From Duganella sp. CF402 (GTDB taxonomy: Bacteria > Pseudomonadota > Gammaproteobacteria > Burkholderiales > Burkholderiaceae_D), in assembly GCF_900109645.1 (NCBI RefSeq), contig NZ_FOBG01000002.1, positions 434,001 to 498,000 on the forward strand: a stretch of DNA of 64,000 bases, read 5' to 3'. Below, piece by piece: positions 7,219-16,096 of this stretch. The notes under the pieces were generated by a model. It saw nothing but the letters and a program-made list of their open reading frames with translations. It was not told the DNA's origin and ran no database searches. A program made the position numbers and the translations under genes. How positions within the stretch are numbered: the first letter of the stretch is position 1; the number at the start of each line of letters is the position of its first letter.

Positions 7219-8286
7219 ATGAATAGTACCGTTACACCTACTGGCGTCATCGAAGCTGATGCCGTCATCATCGGCGCCGGCCCGGTCGGCTTGTTCCAGG
7301 TCTTCGAACTCGGCCTGCTGGAAATCAAGGCCCACGTGATCGATTCGCTGAACGCCGTGGGTGGCCAGTGCGTGGAACTGTATCCTGACAAACCGATTTA
7401 CGACATCCCGGCTGTGCCATCGTGCACCGGCCAGGAACTGACCGACAACCTGCTCAAGCAGATCGAGCCGTTCGAGCCGACCTTCCACCTGGGCCAGGAA
7501 GTGACCAAGGTCGAGCGCCGCGACGACGGCCGCTTCGACGTCGAAACCACGCTGGGCACCAAGTTCCTGACCAAGACCATCTTCATCGCTGCCGGCGTCG
7601 GCTCGTTCCAGGCCCGCACCCTGAAGGTGGACGGCATCGAAGTGTTCGAAGGCACCCAGCTGCACTACAAGGTCAAGGATCCTGCCCAGTTCGAAGGCAA
7701 GAACCTGGTCATCTGCGGCGGCGGCGACTCCGCGCTGGACTGGGCCCTGAACTTCGTCGGCAAGGCTGAATCGGTGGTGCTGCTGCACCGTCGCGAAGAC
7801 TTCCGCGCCGCGCCGGCTTCGGTCGCCAAGATGAAGGCCCTGTGCGACGACTACGAAATGCAACTGCTGATCGGCACCGCCACCGGCTTCGAAACCTCGG
7901 CCGACGGCAAGCTGGAGCACCTGAAGGTGACCGCCGCCGACGGCGTAACCCGCCGCGTGCCGCTGGACATGCTGCTGGTGTTCTACGGCCTGTCGCCGAA
8001 GCTGGGCCCGATCGCTGAATGGGGCCTGGACATCGAGCGCCGCCAGCTGAAGGTGCAAAACACCGAGAAGTTCGAAACCAATGTACCGGGCATCTTCGCC
8101 GTGGGCGACATCAACACCTACCCAGGCAAGAAGAAGCTGATCCTGTCGGGCTTCCACGAAGCCGCGCTGGCCGCCTTCGGCGCCGCGCCGTACATCTTCC
8201 CGGACAAAAAGATCCACATGCAGTACACCACCACCTCGCCGAAACTGCACAAGGTGCTGGGCGTGGAAACGCCTGTGTTCGATTGA
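7219..8286 (+). CDS. Ferredoxin--NADP(+) reductase, thioredoxin-reductase-like type
   Basis: A 355-residue flavoprotein with two Rossmann folds: FAD-binding GAGPVGLFQVFELG at residues 15-28 and NADP-binding CGGGDSALDWAL near residue 170, followed by HRREDFRA. The redox CxxC of true thioredoxin reductases is absent, as in TrxR-like ferredoxin-NADP reductases. The FAVGDINTYPGKKKLI motif near the C-terminus binds FAD. It would exchange electrons between NADPH and a ferredoxin, most plausibly the FdxA product encoded just upstream. A clear terminator follows. Confidence 0.9.
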   Translation: MNSTVTPTGVIEADAVIIGAGPVGLFQVFELGLLEIKAHVIDSLNAVGGQCVELYPDKPIYDIPAVPSCTGQELTDNLLKQIEPFEPTFHLGQEVTKVERRDDGRFDVETTLGTKFLTKTIFIAAGVGSFQARTLKVDGIEVFEGTQLHYKVKDPAQFEGKNLVICGGGDSALDWALNFVGKAESVVLLHRREDFRAAPASVAKMKALCDDYEMQLLIGTATGFETSADGKLEHLKVTAADGVTRRVPLDMLLVFYGLSPKLGPIAEWGLDIERRQLKVQNTEKFETNVPGIFAVGDINTYPGKKKLILSGFHEAALAAFGAAPYIFPDKKIHMQYTTTSPKLHKVLGVETPVFD

Positions 8287-8313
8287 GTACGCAACAAGCT
8301 TGCGTCCTACACA

Positions 8314-8339
8314 AAAGCAGCCGAAAGGCTGCTTTTTTT
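8314..8339 (+). terminator. Terminator after the ferredoxin reductase gene
   Basis: AAAGCAGCC, a GAAA loop, and GGCTGCTTTTTTT form a classic intrinsic terminator 28 bases after the stop codon. Confidence 0.9.
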
Positions 8340-8506
8340 ATTCCCAGAACAGTATTATTCTTTCTTACAAGATTGCCTGTGGATTCCACGTAGTCTTGCA
8401 ATTTAGAACAAGGAAATGCTTTAACGTCACAAACACAGCGCCGGTAAATTGGCTTATGATGTAGTTATTGGTGCATCGCACCACGCTTACCAATCGGGAC
8501 CGTCCT

Positions 8507-9742
8507 ATGCTCTACCAACTCCATGAAATGCAGCGCTCGCTTCTCACCCCCCTGATGCAGTGGGCTGATGCTTCCTCCAAGCTGTTCACCAACCCGATAT
8601 CGCCTTTCGCACATACACCGTTTTCCCAGCGCATCGCCGCCGGCTACGAATTGATGTACCGCCTGGGCAAGGATTACGAGAAACCGGCGTTTGAAATCGA
8701 CAGTACCGAGATCAAGGGCGAGACCGTCGGTATCATCGAGCACGTGGCAGTGCAAAAACCGTTTTGCCGCCTGATCCACTTCAAGAAAGACCTGGACGAT
8801 AAAAAGTTCAAGGCCCTGAAACAGCCAACCGTGCTGCTGGTGGCGCCGCTGTCCGGCCACCACTCGACGCTGCTGCGCGACACCGTGCGCGGCCTGATCG
8901 TCGACCACGACGTCTACATCACCGACTGGACCGATGCGCGCATGGTGCCGCTCAGCGAAGGCCCGTTCCACCTGGACGACTACATCTTCTACGTGCAGGA
9001 CTTCATCCGCGCGCTGGGTCCGGATGTGCACGTGATTTCGGTGTGCCAGCCGACCGTGCCGGTGCTGGCCGCGATCTCGCTGATGGCCTCGGACAACGAT
9101 CCGAAACTGCCGAAGACCATGACCATGATGGGCGGCCCGATCGACCCGCGCCGCTCGCCGACGCAGGTCAACAACCTGGCCACCGAAAAGAAGTTCTCGT
9201 GGTTTGAAAACACCGTGATCTACTCGGTGCCGCCGAACTATCCGGGCTTTGGCCGCAAGGTCTACCCAGGCTTCCTGCAGCACGCCGGCTTCATCGCCAT
9301 GAACCCGGGCCGTCACGCGCAAAGCCACCGCGACTTCTACAACCACCTGGTGGAAGGCGACGAGGAAACCGCAGAATCGCACCGCAAGTTCTACGACGAG
9401 TACAACGCCGTGCTGGACATGCCGGCCGAGTACTACCTCGACACCATCAAGACCGTGTTCCAGGACTTCGCGCTGCCAAAGGGCGAATGGCTGGTGGGCG
9501 GCAAGCTGGTGAAGCCAGCCGACATCAAGACCGTGGCCCTGTTCACCGTCGAGGGCGAGCTGGACGACATTTCCGGCGCCGGCCAGACGCAAGCCGCGCA
9601 CGACCTGTGCTCGGGCATTCCGGCCGACATGCAGCAAGACTTCGTGGCGCCGGGCGCCGGCCACTACGGCATCTTCTCGGGCCGCCGCTGGCGCGAGATG
9701 GTGTGCCCGAAAATCACCGAGTTCATCAAGAAGCACGGCTAA
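8507..9742 (+). CDS. phaZ: Intracellular polyhydroxyalkanoate depolymerase
   Basis: A 411-residue alpha/beta hydrolase of the intracellular PHB depolymerase family (PhaZ1-like). The nucleophile region reads ISVCQP with a cysteine near residue 180 in place of serine, as known for Ralstonia PhaZ1. The catalytic aspartate is probably in VEGELDDISGAGQT and the histidine in GAGHYGIFSGRRWR. There is no signal peptide, which fits action on native granules in the cytoplasm. The start MLYQLHEMQ at 8507 is the usual family start; a TTG codon 39 bases upstream is in frame but unlikely. It mobilises stored PHB to 3-hydroxybutyrate oligomers. Confidence 0.92.
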   Translation: MLYQLHEMQRSLLTPLMQWADASSKLFTNPISPFAHTPFSQRIAAGYELMYRLGKDYEKPAFEIDSTEIKGETVGIIEHVAVQKPFCRLIHFKKDLDDKKFKALKQPTVLLVAPLSGHHSTLLRDTVRGLIVDHDVYITDWTDARMVPLSEGPFHLDDYIFYVQDFIRALGPDVHVISVCQPTVPVLAAISLMASDNDPKLPKTMTMMGGPIDPRRSPTQVNNLATEKKFSWFENTVIYSVPPNYPGFGRKVYPGFLQHAGFIAMNPGRHAQSHRDFYNHLVEGDEETAESHRKFYDEYNAVLDMPAEYYLDTIKTVFQDFALPKGEWLVGGKLVKPADIKTVALFTVEGELDDISGAGQTQAAHDLCSGIPADMQQDFVAPGAGHYGIFSGRRWREMVCPKITEFIKKHG

Positions 9743-9754
9743 CCGGCCGTCACC

Positions 9755-9779
9755 AACCGCTCTCCGGAGCGGTTTTTTT
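9755..9779 (+). terminator. Terminator after phaZ
   Basis: AACCGCTC, TCCG loop, GAGCGGTT and a T-run, 12 bases after the stop codon. Confidence 0.88.
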
Positions 9780-9791
9780 ACAGCCAAATAC

Positions 9792-9804
9792 ATCACGTTG
9801 TGAT
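9792..9804. promoter_or_regulatory. Probable MarR autoregulatory operator
   Basis: ATCAC-GTT-GTGAT is a perfect dyad 10 bases upstream of the MarR start codon, extending with one mismatch to a 21-base symmetric site. MarR proteins commonly repress their own gene through such sites, and this one would cover the start region. Confidence 0.6.
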
Positions 9805-9814
9805 ATATTTCAGC

Positions 9815-10225
9815 ATGACTACTTCCAACCTCAGCAAATCGGACTTCGCCGCGCTGTCCGAATTCCGCTACCAGATGCGCCGCTTCGAACGCTTTTCCGA
9901 AGACGTGGTGCAAGCGCAAGGCATCACCCCGCTGCAATACCTGCTGCTGCTCCACATCAAAGGCTACCCGGACCGCAACTGGGCCACGGTGAGCGAACTG
10001 GCCGAACGCCTGCAGGCCAAGCACCACGGCACAGTGGCGCTGATCACGCGCTGCGAAAGCATGGGTCTGGTCGAACGCCGCAACAGCGCCATCGACCGCC
10101 GCCGCGTGGAAGTACACCTGCTGCGCAAAGGTGAAACCATTCTGGCCCAACTGGCCGAACAACACCGCGTCGAACTGCTGTCGCTGGAAGGCATCTTCAC
10201 CATTCCCCGAATCCGCCATGAATAA
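9815..10225 (+). CDS. MarR family transcriptional regulator
   Basis: A 136-residue winged-helix regulator. The recognition region reads WATVSELAERLQAKHHGTVALITRCESMGLVERRNSAIDRRRVEV, including the wing DRRR typical of MarR. It starts at the second possible ATG (9815), which leaves the dyad outside the coding region. Its 3' end overlaps the ClC channel gene by 8 bases, so regulator and channel are co-transcribed and probably co-regulated; the ligand is unknown. Confidence 0.88.
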   Translation: MTTSNLSKSDFAALSEFRYQMRRFERFSEDVVQAQGITPLQYLLLLHIKGYPDRNWATVSELAERLQAKHHGTVALITRCESMGLVERRNSAIDRRRVEVHLLRKGETILAQLAEQHRVELLSLEGIFTIPRIRHE

Positions 10226-11960
10226 ATATGACTCCCGCCGCGATTTCGACGGCCAGGCACGGCTGCTGCTGATCGCCAGCATCGCCGCCGTGGTCGGTGC
10301 CCTCAGCACCGTCACCGCCGACCTGCTGCTGCACGCCATCCGCTTCTTCACCAACCTGTTCTTCTTCCAGAAATTCTCCACCGAGTTCACCTCCCCCGCC
10401 ACGCACACGCTGGGTGCCTGGGTGATCGTAGTGCCGGTGATCGGCGGCCTGGTGATCGGCCTGATCGCCCGCTACGGCAGCGAAGCGATACGCGGCCACG
10501 GCATCCCGGAAGCCATCGAGGCCATCCTGTTCAAGAAATCCACCATGTCGCCCAAGGTGGCGGTGCTGAAGCCGCTGGCATCCGGGATTGCCATCGGCAG
10601 CGGCGGCCCGTTTGGCGCCGAAGGCCCGATCATCATGACCGGCGGCGCGGTCGGCTCGCTGATCGCCCAGCACTTCCACCTGAGCGCGGCCGAACGCAAG
10701 GCGCTGCTGGTGGCGGGTGCGGTGGCCGGCATGACCGCCGTGTTCGGCACGCCCATCGCGGCGGTGCTGCTGGCGGTGGAACTGCTGCTGTTTGAACTGC
10801 GTCCGCGCAGCCTGGCGCCGGTGGCGGTGGCGTGTGCGGTGGCCGGCTTCCTGCGTCCACTGCTGATCGAAAGCGGGCCGCTGTTCCCGCTCCATACGGC
10901 GGTGCTGCCGCCGTCGGCGCTGATCTCCTGCCTGGTCGCGGGCCTGCTGTGCGGCGCGCTGGCGTGGTTGCTGTCGACCTCCCTGTACCGCGTGGAAGAC
11001 GCCTTCCACAAGCTGCCCGTACACTGGATGTGGTGGCCGGCCATCGGCGGCCTCGCGGTCGGCATCGGCGGCTACGTCCAGCCGCGCGCGCTGGGCGTGG
11101 GCTACGACGTGATCGCGGACTTGCTCAACAATCACATGGCCGCCACGGCCATCCTCAGCCTGCTGGTCGTCAAGGCCGTGATCTGGCTGCTGGCACTGGG
11201 CTCGGGCACCTCGGGCGGCGTGCTGGCGCCCCTGCTGATGCTGGGTGCAGGCCTGGGGGCTTTGCTCGGCCCTTACCTGCCGGGCGGCGAACCGGCCGTG
11301 TGGCCGCTGGTGTTCATGGCCGCCACGCTGGGCGGCATGATGCGCGCGCCGGTGATGGCGGTGGTGTTCGCGTTTGAACTGACGCATGACGTCAACGCCC
11401 TGCTGCCGGTGCTGGCCACCGCCACCGTGGCCTACGCCTTCACCGTGATGACCATGCACCGCTCCATCCTGACCGAAAAAATCGCGCGGCGCGGGCACCA
11501 CATCTATCGTGAATACGGCATCGACCCGATGGAGCGCCACAGCGTGGCCGAAGTCATGACCAGCGCCGTCGAGACCATAGACGCCGATGCGTTGATCGCC
11601 AATGTCGTGCTGAAGCACCACGCCCACCCTGTGGTGCGCGACGGCGCGCTGGTCGGCATGCTGGATCGCAAAGGCTTGGCCAGCAAGCCGGGCGCGCTGC
11701 GCGTGAGCGAACTGTTTGGCGTCAACGTGCCCATCGTCGCGCTGGCCGATGAAACCTGCCGCACGCTGGCCACGCGGCTGGCCGTGCACAACGTGGGCCG
11801 GCTGCCGGTGGTGGCCGACATGCAGACGCGCCGGCTGGTCGGCATCGTCAGCCATCGCGATTTGCTGAAGCCTGCGCTGGGCCTGCACGCTGAAGAGCTG
11901 GAGCGGCAAACCGTGCGCCGGGTGAGGTTTTTACGTAAGGAGCGCGCAGATATCGGATAA
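10218..11960 (+). CDS. ClC-family chloride channel/transporter with CBS pair
   Basis: A 580-residue membrane protein. ClC signature segments are GHGIP (first selectivity loop, serine replaced by histidine), GSGGPFGAEGP (carries the gating glutamate), and GSGTSGGVLAPLLMLGAGLG (third loop). Ten or more hydrophobic helices cover residues 15-430. The cytoplasmic tail holds two CBS domains (about 455-505 and 515-565), with GMLDRKGL and VGIVSHRDLL ends. It moves chloride or another anion, possibly coupled to protons. The start at 10218 overlaps the MarR gene; a longer in-frame version would merely read through that gene. Confidence 0.9.
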   Translation: MNKYDSRRDFDGQARLLLIASIAAVVGALSTVTADLLLHAIRFFTNLFFFQKFSTEFTSPATHTLGAWVIVVPVIGGLVIGLIARYGSEAIRGHGIPEAIEAILFKKSTMSPKVAVLKPLASGIAIGSGGPFGAEGPIIMTGGAVGSLIAQHFHLSAAERKALLVAGAVAGMTAVFGTPIAAVLLAVELLLFELRPRSLAPVAVACAVAGFLRPLLIESGPLFPLHTAVLPPSALISCLVAGLLCGALAWLLSTSLYRVEDAFHKLPVHWMWWPAIGGLAVGIGGYVQPRALGVGYDVIADLLNNHMAATAILSLLVVKAVIWLLALGSGTSGGVLAPLLMLGAGLGALLGPYLPGGEPAVWPLVFMAATLGGMMRAPVMAVVFAFELTHDVNALLPVLATATVAYAFTVMTMHRSILTEKIARRGHHIYREYGIDPMERHSVAEVMTSAVETIDADALIANVVLKHHAHPVVRDGALVGMLDRKGLASKPGALRVSELFGVNVPIVALADETCRTLATRLAVHNVGRLPVVADMQTRRLVGIVSHRDLLKPALGLHAEELERQTVRRVRFLRKERADIG

Positions 11961-11988
11961 TGTGGTTTTTGCCTGACCACCATTCGCC

Positions 11989-12663
11989 GTGCCCGACCAC
12001 CCTACCCTTGCCGACCGCATCGAAGACGTCCTGCCGCAGACGCAATGCACCAAATGCGGCTTTGACGGCTGTCGTCCCTACGCGGAAGCCATCGCCGCCG
12101 GCACGGCCGAGATCAACCAGTGCCCGCCGGGCGGCGCCGAAGGCATCGCGCGGCTGTCGGCGGTCACCGGCCGCAAAGTCATCCCGCTGAATCCTGTGAA
12201 CGGGCTGGAACGCCCGCGCGCCGTCGCCTATATCGACGAATCGCTGTGCATCGGCTGCACGCTGTGCATCCAGGCTTGCCCGGTCGATGCGATCGTCGGC
12301 GCAGCCAAGTTGATGCACACCGTGACACCGTCGCTTTGCACCGGCTGCGATCTGTGCGTGTCGCCTTGCCCGGTCGATTGCATCGTCATGTACCCGGTCA
12401 CCGAAACCACCGGCTGGGATGCGTGGACGCAAGCCGATGCCGATTCCGCGCGCGAACGCCACGACTTCCGCGCCATGCGCCTCAAGCGCGAGAAACAGGA
12501 AAACGATGCGCGCCTGGCCGCCAAGGCCGAAGCCAAAATGGCCGCCGTGCAGGCGATAGATCCGGCCGACGAAGCCGCAGCCGCCGAGAAGGAACGCAAG
12601 CGCGCAATCATCGCAGCGGCGATGGAGCGGGCGCGACTCAAAAAAGAACAAGATACTCAATGA
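11989..12663 (+). CDS. rsxB: RnfB/RsxB-like electron transport iron-sulfur protein
   Basis: A 224-residue protein starting with GTG. An N-terminal 4Fe-4S module has CTKCGFDGCRPY with a later cysteine (QCPPGG); a double 4Fe-4S ferredoxin domain follows with CIGCTLCIQACPVDAI and CTGCDLCVSPCPVDCI. The C-terminal 80 residues are charged and helical. Unlike canonical RnfB there is no N-terminal membrane helix, and no other rnf/rsx gene is nearby. The stop overlaps the start of nth (ATGA). In E. coli nth follows the rsx operon, so this pair looks like a reduced version of that arrangement. Confidence 0.85.
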   Translation: MPDHPTLADRIEDVLPQTQCTKCGFDGCRPYAEAIAAGTAEINQCPPGGAEGIARLSAVTGRKVIPLNPVNGLERPRAVAYIDESLCIGCTLCIQACPVDAIVGAAKLMHTVTPSLCTGCDLCVSPCPVDCIVMYPVTETTGWDAWTQADADSARERHDFRAMRLKREKQENDARLAAKAEAKMAAVQAIDPADEAAAAEKERKRAIIAAAMERARLKKEQDTQ

Positions 12664-13307
12664 ATCCAGCCAAACGCCAAGAAATGTTCGAGCGCTTCCG
12701 CGCCGCCAATCCGAAACCCGTTACCGAGCTTGAATATACGACGCCGTTTGAGTTGCTGATCGCCGTGCTGCTGTCGGCGCAAGCAACCGACGTCGGCGTG
12801 AACAAGGCCACGCGCAAGCTGTACCCGGTGGCGAACACGCCGCAGGCGATACTGGATTTGGGCGAGGAAGAATTAAAGACCTACATCCAGACCATTGGTT
12901 TGTACAAGACCAAGGCCAAAAACGTCATCGCCACCTGCCGGATGCTGATTGAGCTGCATGACGGCGAAGTGCCGGAAGACAGGGAAGCGCTGGAAGCCTT
13001 GCCGGGCGTGGGCCGCAAGACAGCGAACGTGGTGCTGAATACGGCGTTCGGGCATCCGACGATGGCAGTGGACACGCACCTCTTCCGCGTCTCCAACCGC
13101 ACGGGTCTGGCGCCGGGGAAGAACGTGGATATCGTCGAACAGAAGCTGCTGAAATTCGTACCAAAAGAGTTTCTGCTCGACGCCCACCACTGGCTGATTC
13201 TGCACGGCCGCTACACCTGCAAGGCGCGCAAGCCGGAATGCTGGAACTGCATGCAGATCGACCTGTGCGACTACCGCAGCAAGACGCCCGCACCGGCAGG
13301 CATTTAA
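12660..13307 (+). CDS. nth: Endonuclease III
   Basis: A 215-residue base-excision repair glycosylase/AP lyase. The helix-hairpin-helix and catalytic lysine are in LPGVGRKTANVVL (about residue 120), the catalytic aspartate in VDTHLFRVSNR, and the C-terminal 4Fe-4S cluster has the CKARKPECWNCMQIDLC spacing (C-x6-C-x2-C-x5-C). It removes oxidised pyrimidines from DNA. The start at 12660 overlaps the rsxB-like stop; longer in-frame starts would lie inside that gene. The 3' end overlaps proB, convergent, by 4 bases. Confidence 0.96.
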   Translation: MNPAKRQEMFERFRAANPKPVTELEYTTPFELLIAVLLSAQATDVGVNKATRKLYPVANTPQAILDLGEEELKTYIQTIGLYKTKAKNVIATCRMLIELHDGEVPEDREALEALPGVGRKTANVVLNTAFGHPTMAVDTHLFRVSNRTGLAPGKNVDIVEQKLLKFVPKEFLLDAHHWLILHGRYTCKARKPECWNCMQIDLCDYRSKTPAPAGI

Positions 13308-14422
13308 ACCAAAACCAGATTGTCGCGGTGGATCAGCTCTTTGCCTTCGACGAAGCCGAGGATGGATTCTATCTCGCTTGACGGCTTGCGCATGATGCGG
13401 CGGGTTTCGGCGCTGGTGTAGTTCGACAAACCACGCGCCACCGGCACGCCGTCCGAATTCACGCACGTAATCACCGCACCGCGTCCGAACTCACCCTTCA
13501 CGTCCGTCACACCGATCGGCAGCAGCGACTTGCCGTCACCGGTCAGCTTCTGCACCGCGCCGGCATCCAGCACGACCTGGCCTGCGGTGTGCAGGTGATC
13601 CGCCATCCACTGCTTGCGCGCCGTCAGGTGGCCGGTTTGCGCCGCCAGCTCGGTGCCAATCGATTCTCCGCTAGCCAAACGCGCCAGCACCTCATTCTCA
13701 CGGCCATACGCGATCACAGTGTGGGCACCCGACTTGGCCGCACGCTTGGCGGCCAGGATCTTGGTCAGCATGCCACCACGCCCCAGACTCGAACCGGCAC
13801 CACCAGCCATCGCCTCCAGCGCCGGATCACCCGCGCGGCCATGCTGGATCAGCACTGCCGACGGATCCTTGCGCGGATCGGCGCTGTACAAGCCCTTCTG
13901 GTCGGTGAGAATAATCAGCGCATCGGCCTCGATCAAATTGGCGACCAAGGCGCCCAGCGTATCGTTATCGCCGAATTTGATCTCGTCGGTGACCACCGTA
14001 TCATTCTCGTTGATGATCGGGACCACGCCCAAGCGCAGCAAGGTAGTCAGCGTCGAACGCGCATTGAGATAGCGCTCACGGTCCGCCAGGTCGGCGTGCG
14101 TCAGCAGCACCTGCGCCGTGCCCAGTTGGTGCGCGCGGAAGCTGGTTTCGTAAATCTGCGCGAGGCCCATCTGGCCAACAGCGGCGCAAGCCTGCAGTTC
14201 ATGGATATCGGTGGGCCGCTGCTCGAAGCCCAGCCGCAGCATGCCCTCGGCGATCGCGCCGGACGACACCAGCACCACCTCTTTGCCCAATGCGCGCAGG
14301 CCCGCAATCTGCGCCGCCCAGCGTGCGATGGCCGCGTGATCGAGGCCGCGTCCATCATTGGTGACCAGCGAGGATCCAACTTTGATGATGATGCGTGTAG
14401 CTTTTTGTATGACGGAATTCAT
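13304..14422 (-). CDS. proB: Glutamate 5-kinase
   Basis: A 372-residue enzyme for the first step of proline synthesis (ATP + glutamate to glutamyl 5-phosphate). The amino acid kinase domain opens IIIKVGSSLVTN and includes VVLVSSGAIAEG, INENDTVVTDEIKFGDND, and a G-rich GMLTKILAAKRA segment. The C-terminal ~100 residues form a PUA domain (GAVITCVNSDGVPVARGLSNY). The start at 14422 gives the family length; further upstream in-frame codons add unrelated sequence. It lies 164 bases downstream of obgE, with a hairpin between them. Confidence 0.95.
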   Translation of the reverse strand: MNSVIQKATRIIIKVGSSLVTNDGRGLDHAAIARWAAQIAGLRALGKEVVLVSSGAIAEGMLRLGFEQRPTDIHELQACAAVGQMGLAQIYETSFRAHQLGTAQVLLTHADLADRERYLNARSTLTTLLRLGVVPIINENDTVVTDEIKFGDNDTLGALVANLIEADALIILTDQKGLYSADPRKDPSAVLIQHGRAGDPALEAMAGGAGSSLGRGGMLTKILAAKRAAKSGAHTVIAYGRENEVLARLASGESIGTELAAQTGHLTARKQWMADHLHTAGQVVLDAGAVQKLTGDGKSLLPIGVTDVKGEFGRGAVITCVNSDGVPVARGLSNYTSAETRRIMRKPSSEIESILGFVEGKELIHRDNLVLV

Positions 14423-14543
14423 GGATGCGACAACATTCTCAAAACAAGCGAAGAAAAAAGTGCTGTATTTTGGCGGGCGGTTTGCCCTGCTTTGCCGCGG
14501 ACAGTCGCCGTCCCCGTGATGTGGGGCGGCGCCGAATGGGAAA

Positions 14544-14572
14544 GGCATAATCAGCTGATAACTGATTATGCC
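14544..14572 (-). terminator. Hairpin between obgE and proB
   Basis: GGCATAATCAG (14544-14554) and CTGATTATGCC (14562-14572) form a perfect 11-base-pair stem with a 7-base loop just after the obgE stop. The U-tract is weak, so partial read-through into proB is plausible. Confidence 0.55.
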
Positions 14573-14586
14573 GGTGATGCGGTGTT

Positions 14587-15696
14587 TTAGTCGAGGATTT
14601 TGAAGCGTGGATCGTCTGGATCGATCGACGAAATCTCGCGCGCTTCCGCAACCATATGGGTTTCTTCCGCGCGCTGCTCGACACGACGGGTTTCCTCCAG
14701 GTGCTTCTGGATCGCGTTGACCAGCTCCTGCGTGCCTTCGTGGCTCAGCGCGGAGATCTCGAACACCGGGCCCTTGAAGCCGAACTTCTTGATGAAGTCC
14801 TTGACCTTCTTGGCGCGCTCCTCGGCTGGAATCATGTCCACCTTGTTCAGCACCAGCCAGCGCGGCTTGTCGACCAGCTCTTCGTCGTACTTTTTCAGCT
14901 CATTGACCAGCGCCTTGGCTTCCTTGACCGGATCGACAGTGGCTTCAAACGGCGCCAGGTCGACGATGTGCAGCAGCAGGCCGGTACGCGACAGGTGGCG
15001 CAGGAACTGGTGGCCCAGGCCCGCACCTTCAGCGGCGCCTTCGATCAAGCCAGGAATATCCGCGATCACGAAGCTCTTCTCGTGCGACACGCGCACTACG
15101 CCCAGGTTCGGGTGCAGCGTGGTGAACGGATAATCGGCGATCTTCGGACGCGCGTTCGACACGGCGGTGATGAAGGTCGACTTGCCGGCGTTCGGCATGC
15201 CCAGCAGGCCCACATCGGCCAGCACTTTCAGTTCCAGGCGCAGGGTGCGGTGTTCGCCTTCCTTGCCCGGGGTTTTCTGGCGCGGTGCGCGGTTGGTCGA
15301 GGTCTTGAAGTGGATGTTGCCCCAGCCGCCCTCGCCGCCCTTGGCCAGCAGTTCCAGCTGGCCGTGCTCGCTCAAGTCCGCCAGGATTTCGCCGGTGACG
15401 TCGTCGATGATCAGGGTGCCCAGCGGCATGCGCAGGTGCATGTCATCGGCGCCACGGCCATAGCAGTCGGCGCCACGGCCGGCTTCGCCGTTGCCGGCGC
15501 GGTGCACCTTGGAGAAGCGGAAATCGACCAGCGTATTGATGTTACGGTCCGCTACGGCCCAGATCGAGCCACCCTTGCCGCCGTCGCCGCCGTCAGGGCC
15601 GCCAAACGGGCGGAATTTTTCACGGCAAAACGAGGAGCAGCCATTGCCGCCGTCGCCACCGATTACTTCAATTTTTGCTTCGTCGATAAACTTCAT
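14587..15696 (-). CDS. obgE: Obg-family GTPase (ribosome assembly)
   Basis: A 369-residue Obg. The glycine-rich Obg fold opens MKFIDEAKIEVIGGDGGNGC and contains the type II helices (GGDGGKGGS). The G domain has G1 GMPNAGKST, G2 region DYPFTT, G3 DIPGLIEGA and G4 NKVD. It binds the 50S subunit and links ribosome maturation with stress signalling. It follows rplU and rpmA as in most proteobacteria. The C-terminal tail is short and acidic, with RFKILD at the end. Confidence 0.97.
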   Translation of the reverse strand: MKFIDEAKIEVIGGDGGNGCSSFCREKFRPFGGPDGGDGGKGGSIWAVADRNINTLVDFRFSKVHRAGNGEAGRGADCYGRGADDMHLRMPLGTLIIDDVTGEILADLSEHGQLELLAKGGEGGWGNIHFKTSTNRAPRQKTPGKEGEHRTLRLELKVLADVGLLGMPNAGKSTFITAVSNARPKIADYPFTTLHPNLGVVRVSHEKSFVIADIPGLIEGAAEGAGLGHQFLRHLSRTGLLLHIVDLAPFEATVDPVKEAKALVNELKKYDEELVDKPRWLVLNKVDMIPAEERAKKVKDFIKKFGFKGPVFEISALSHEGTQELVNAIQKHLEETRRVEQRAEETHMVAEAREISSIDPDDPRFKILD

Positions 15697-15716
15697 GATG
15701 TACCGCCATAAAACTA

Positions 15717-15745
15717 AAAGGCTCTACCGGATGGGCAGAGCCTTT
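15717..15745 (-). terminator. Intercistronic hairpin between rpmA and obgE
   Basis: AAAGGCTCT and AGAGCCTTT form a 9-base-pair stem; two smaller hairpins (AAGGC/GCCTT and CGGCCTGC/GCAGGCCG at 15771-15789) lie between it and the rpmA stop. They may lower obgE expression relative to the ribosomal proteins. Confidence 0.5.
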
Positions 15746-15798
15746 CGATTGAAGGCTTGCGCCTTACAAACGGCCTGCACTGCAGGCCGGAGCGTAAA

Positions 15799-16059
15799 TT
15801 ACGCTGCTGCTACTACGGTGACGAACTGCTTCGAGCCTTCACCTTTTTTGACAAACTTAACCACGCCGTCCACCAGAGCGAACAGGGTGTGGTCTTTGCC
15901 GGTGCCTACACCTTCGCCGGCGCGCACTGGAGTGCCGCGTTGACGAATGATGATGCCGCCTGCATTGATAGTTTGACCGCCGTAAACCTTAACGCCCAGG
16001 CGTTTTGATTCTGAGTCACGACCATTTCGCGTTGTGCCGCCGCCTTTTTTGTGTGCCAT
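15799..16059 (-). CDS. rpmA: 50S ribosomal protein L27
   Basis: An 86-residue L27. It opens MAHKKGGGTTRNGRDSESKR with the mobile N-terminal tail that reaches the peptidyl transferase centre, then GGQTINAGGIIIRQRGTPV and GKDHTLFALVDGVV. Good AAGGAG ribosome binding site. It lies between rplU and obgE in the conserved order. Confidence 0.98.
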   Translation of the reverse strand: MAHKKGGGTTRNGRDSESKRLGVKVYGGQTINAGGIIIRQRGTPVRAGEGVGTGKDHTLFALVDGVVKFVKKGEGSKQFVTVVAAA

Positions 16060-16096
16060 GCTAAAGCTCCTTGACTAAAAAAGTGTCGATACGCGA

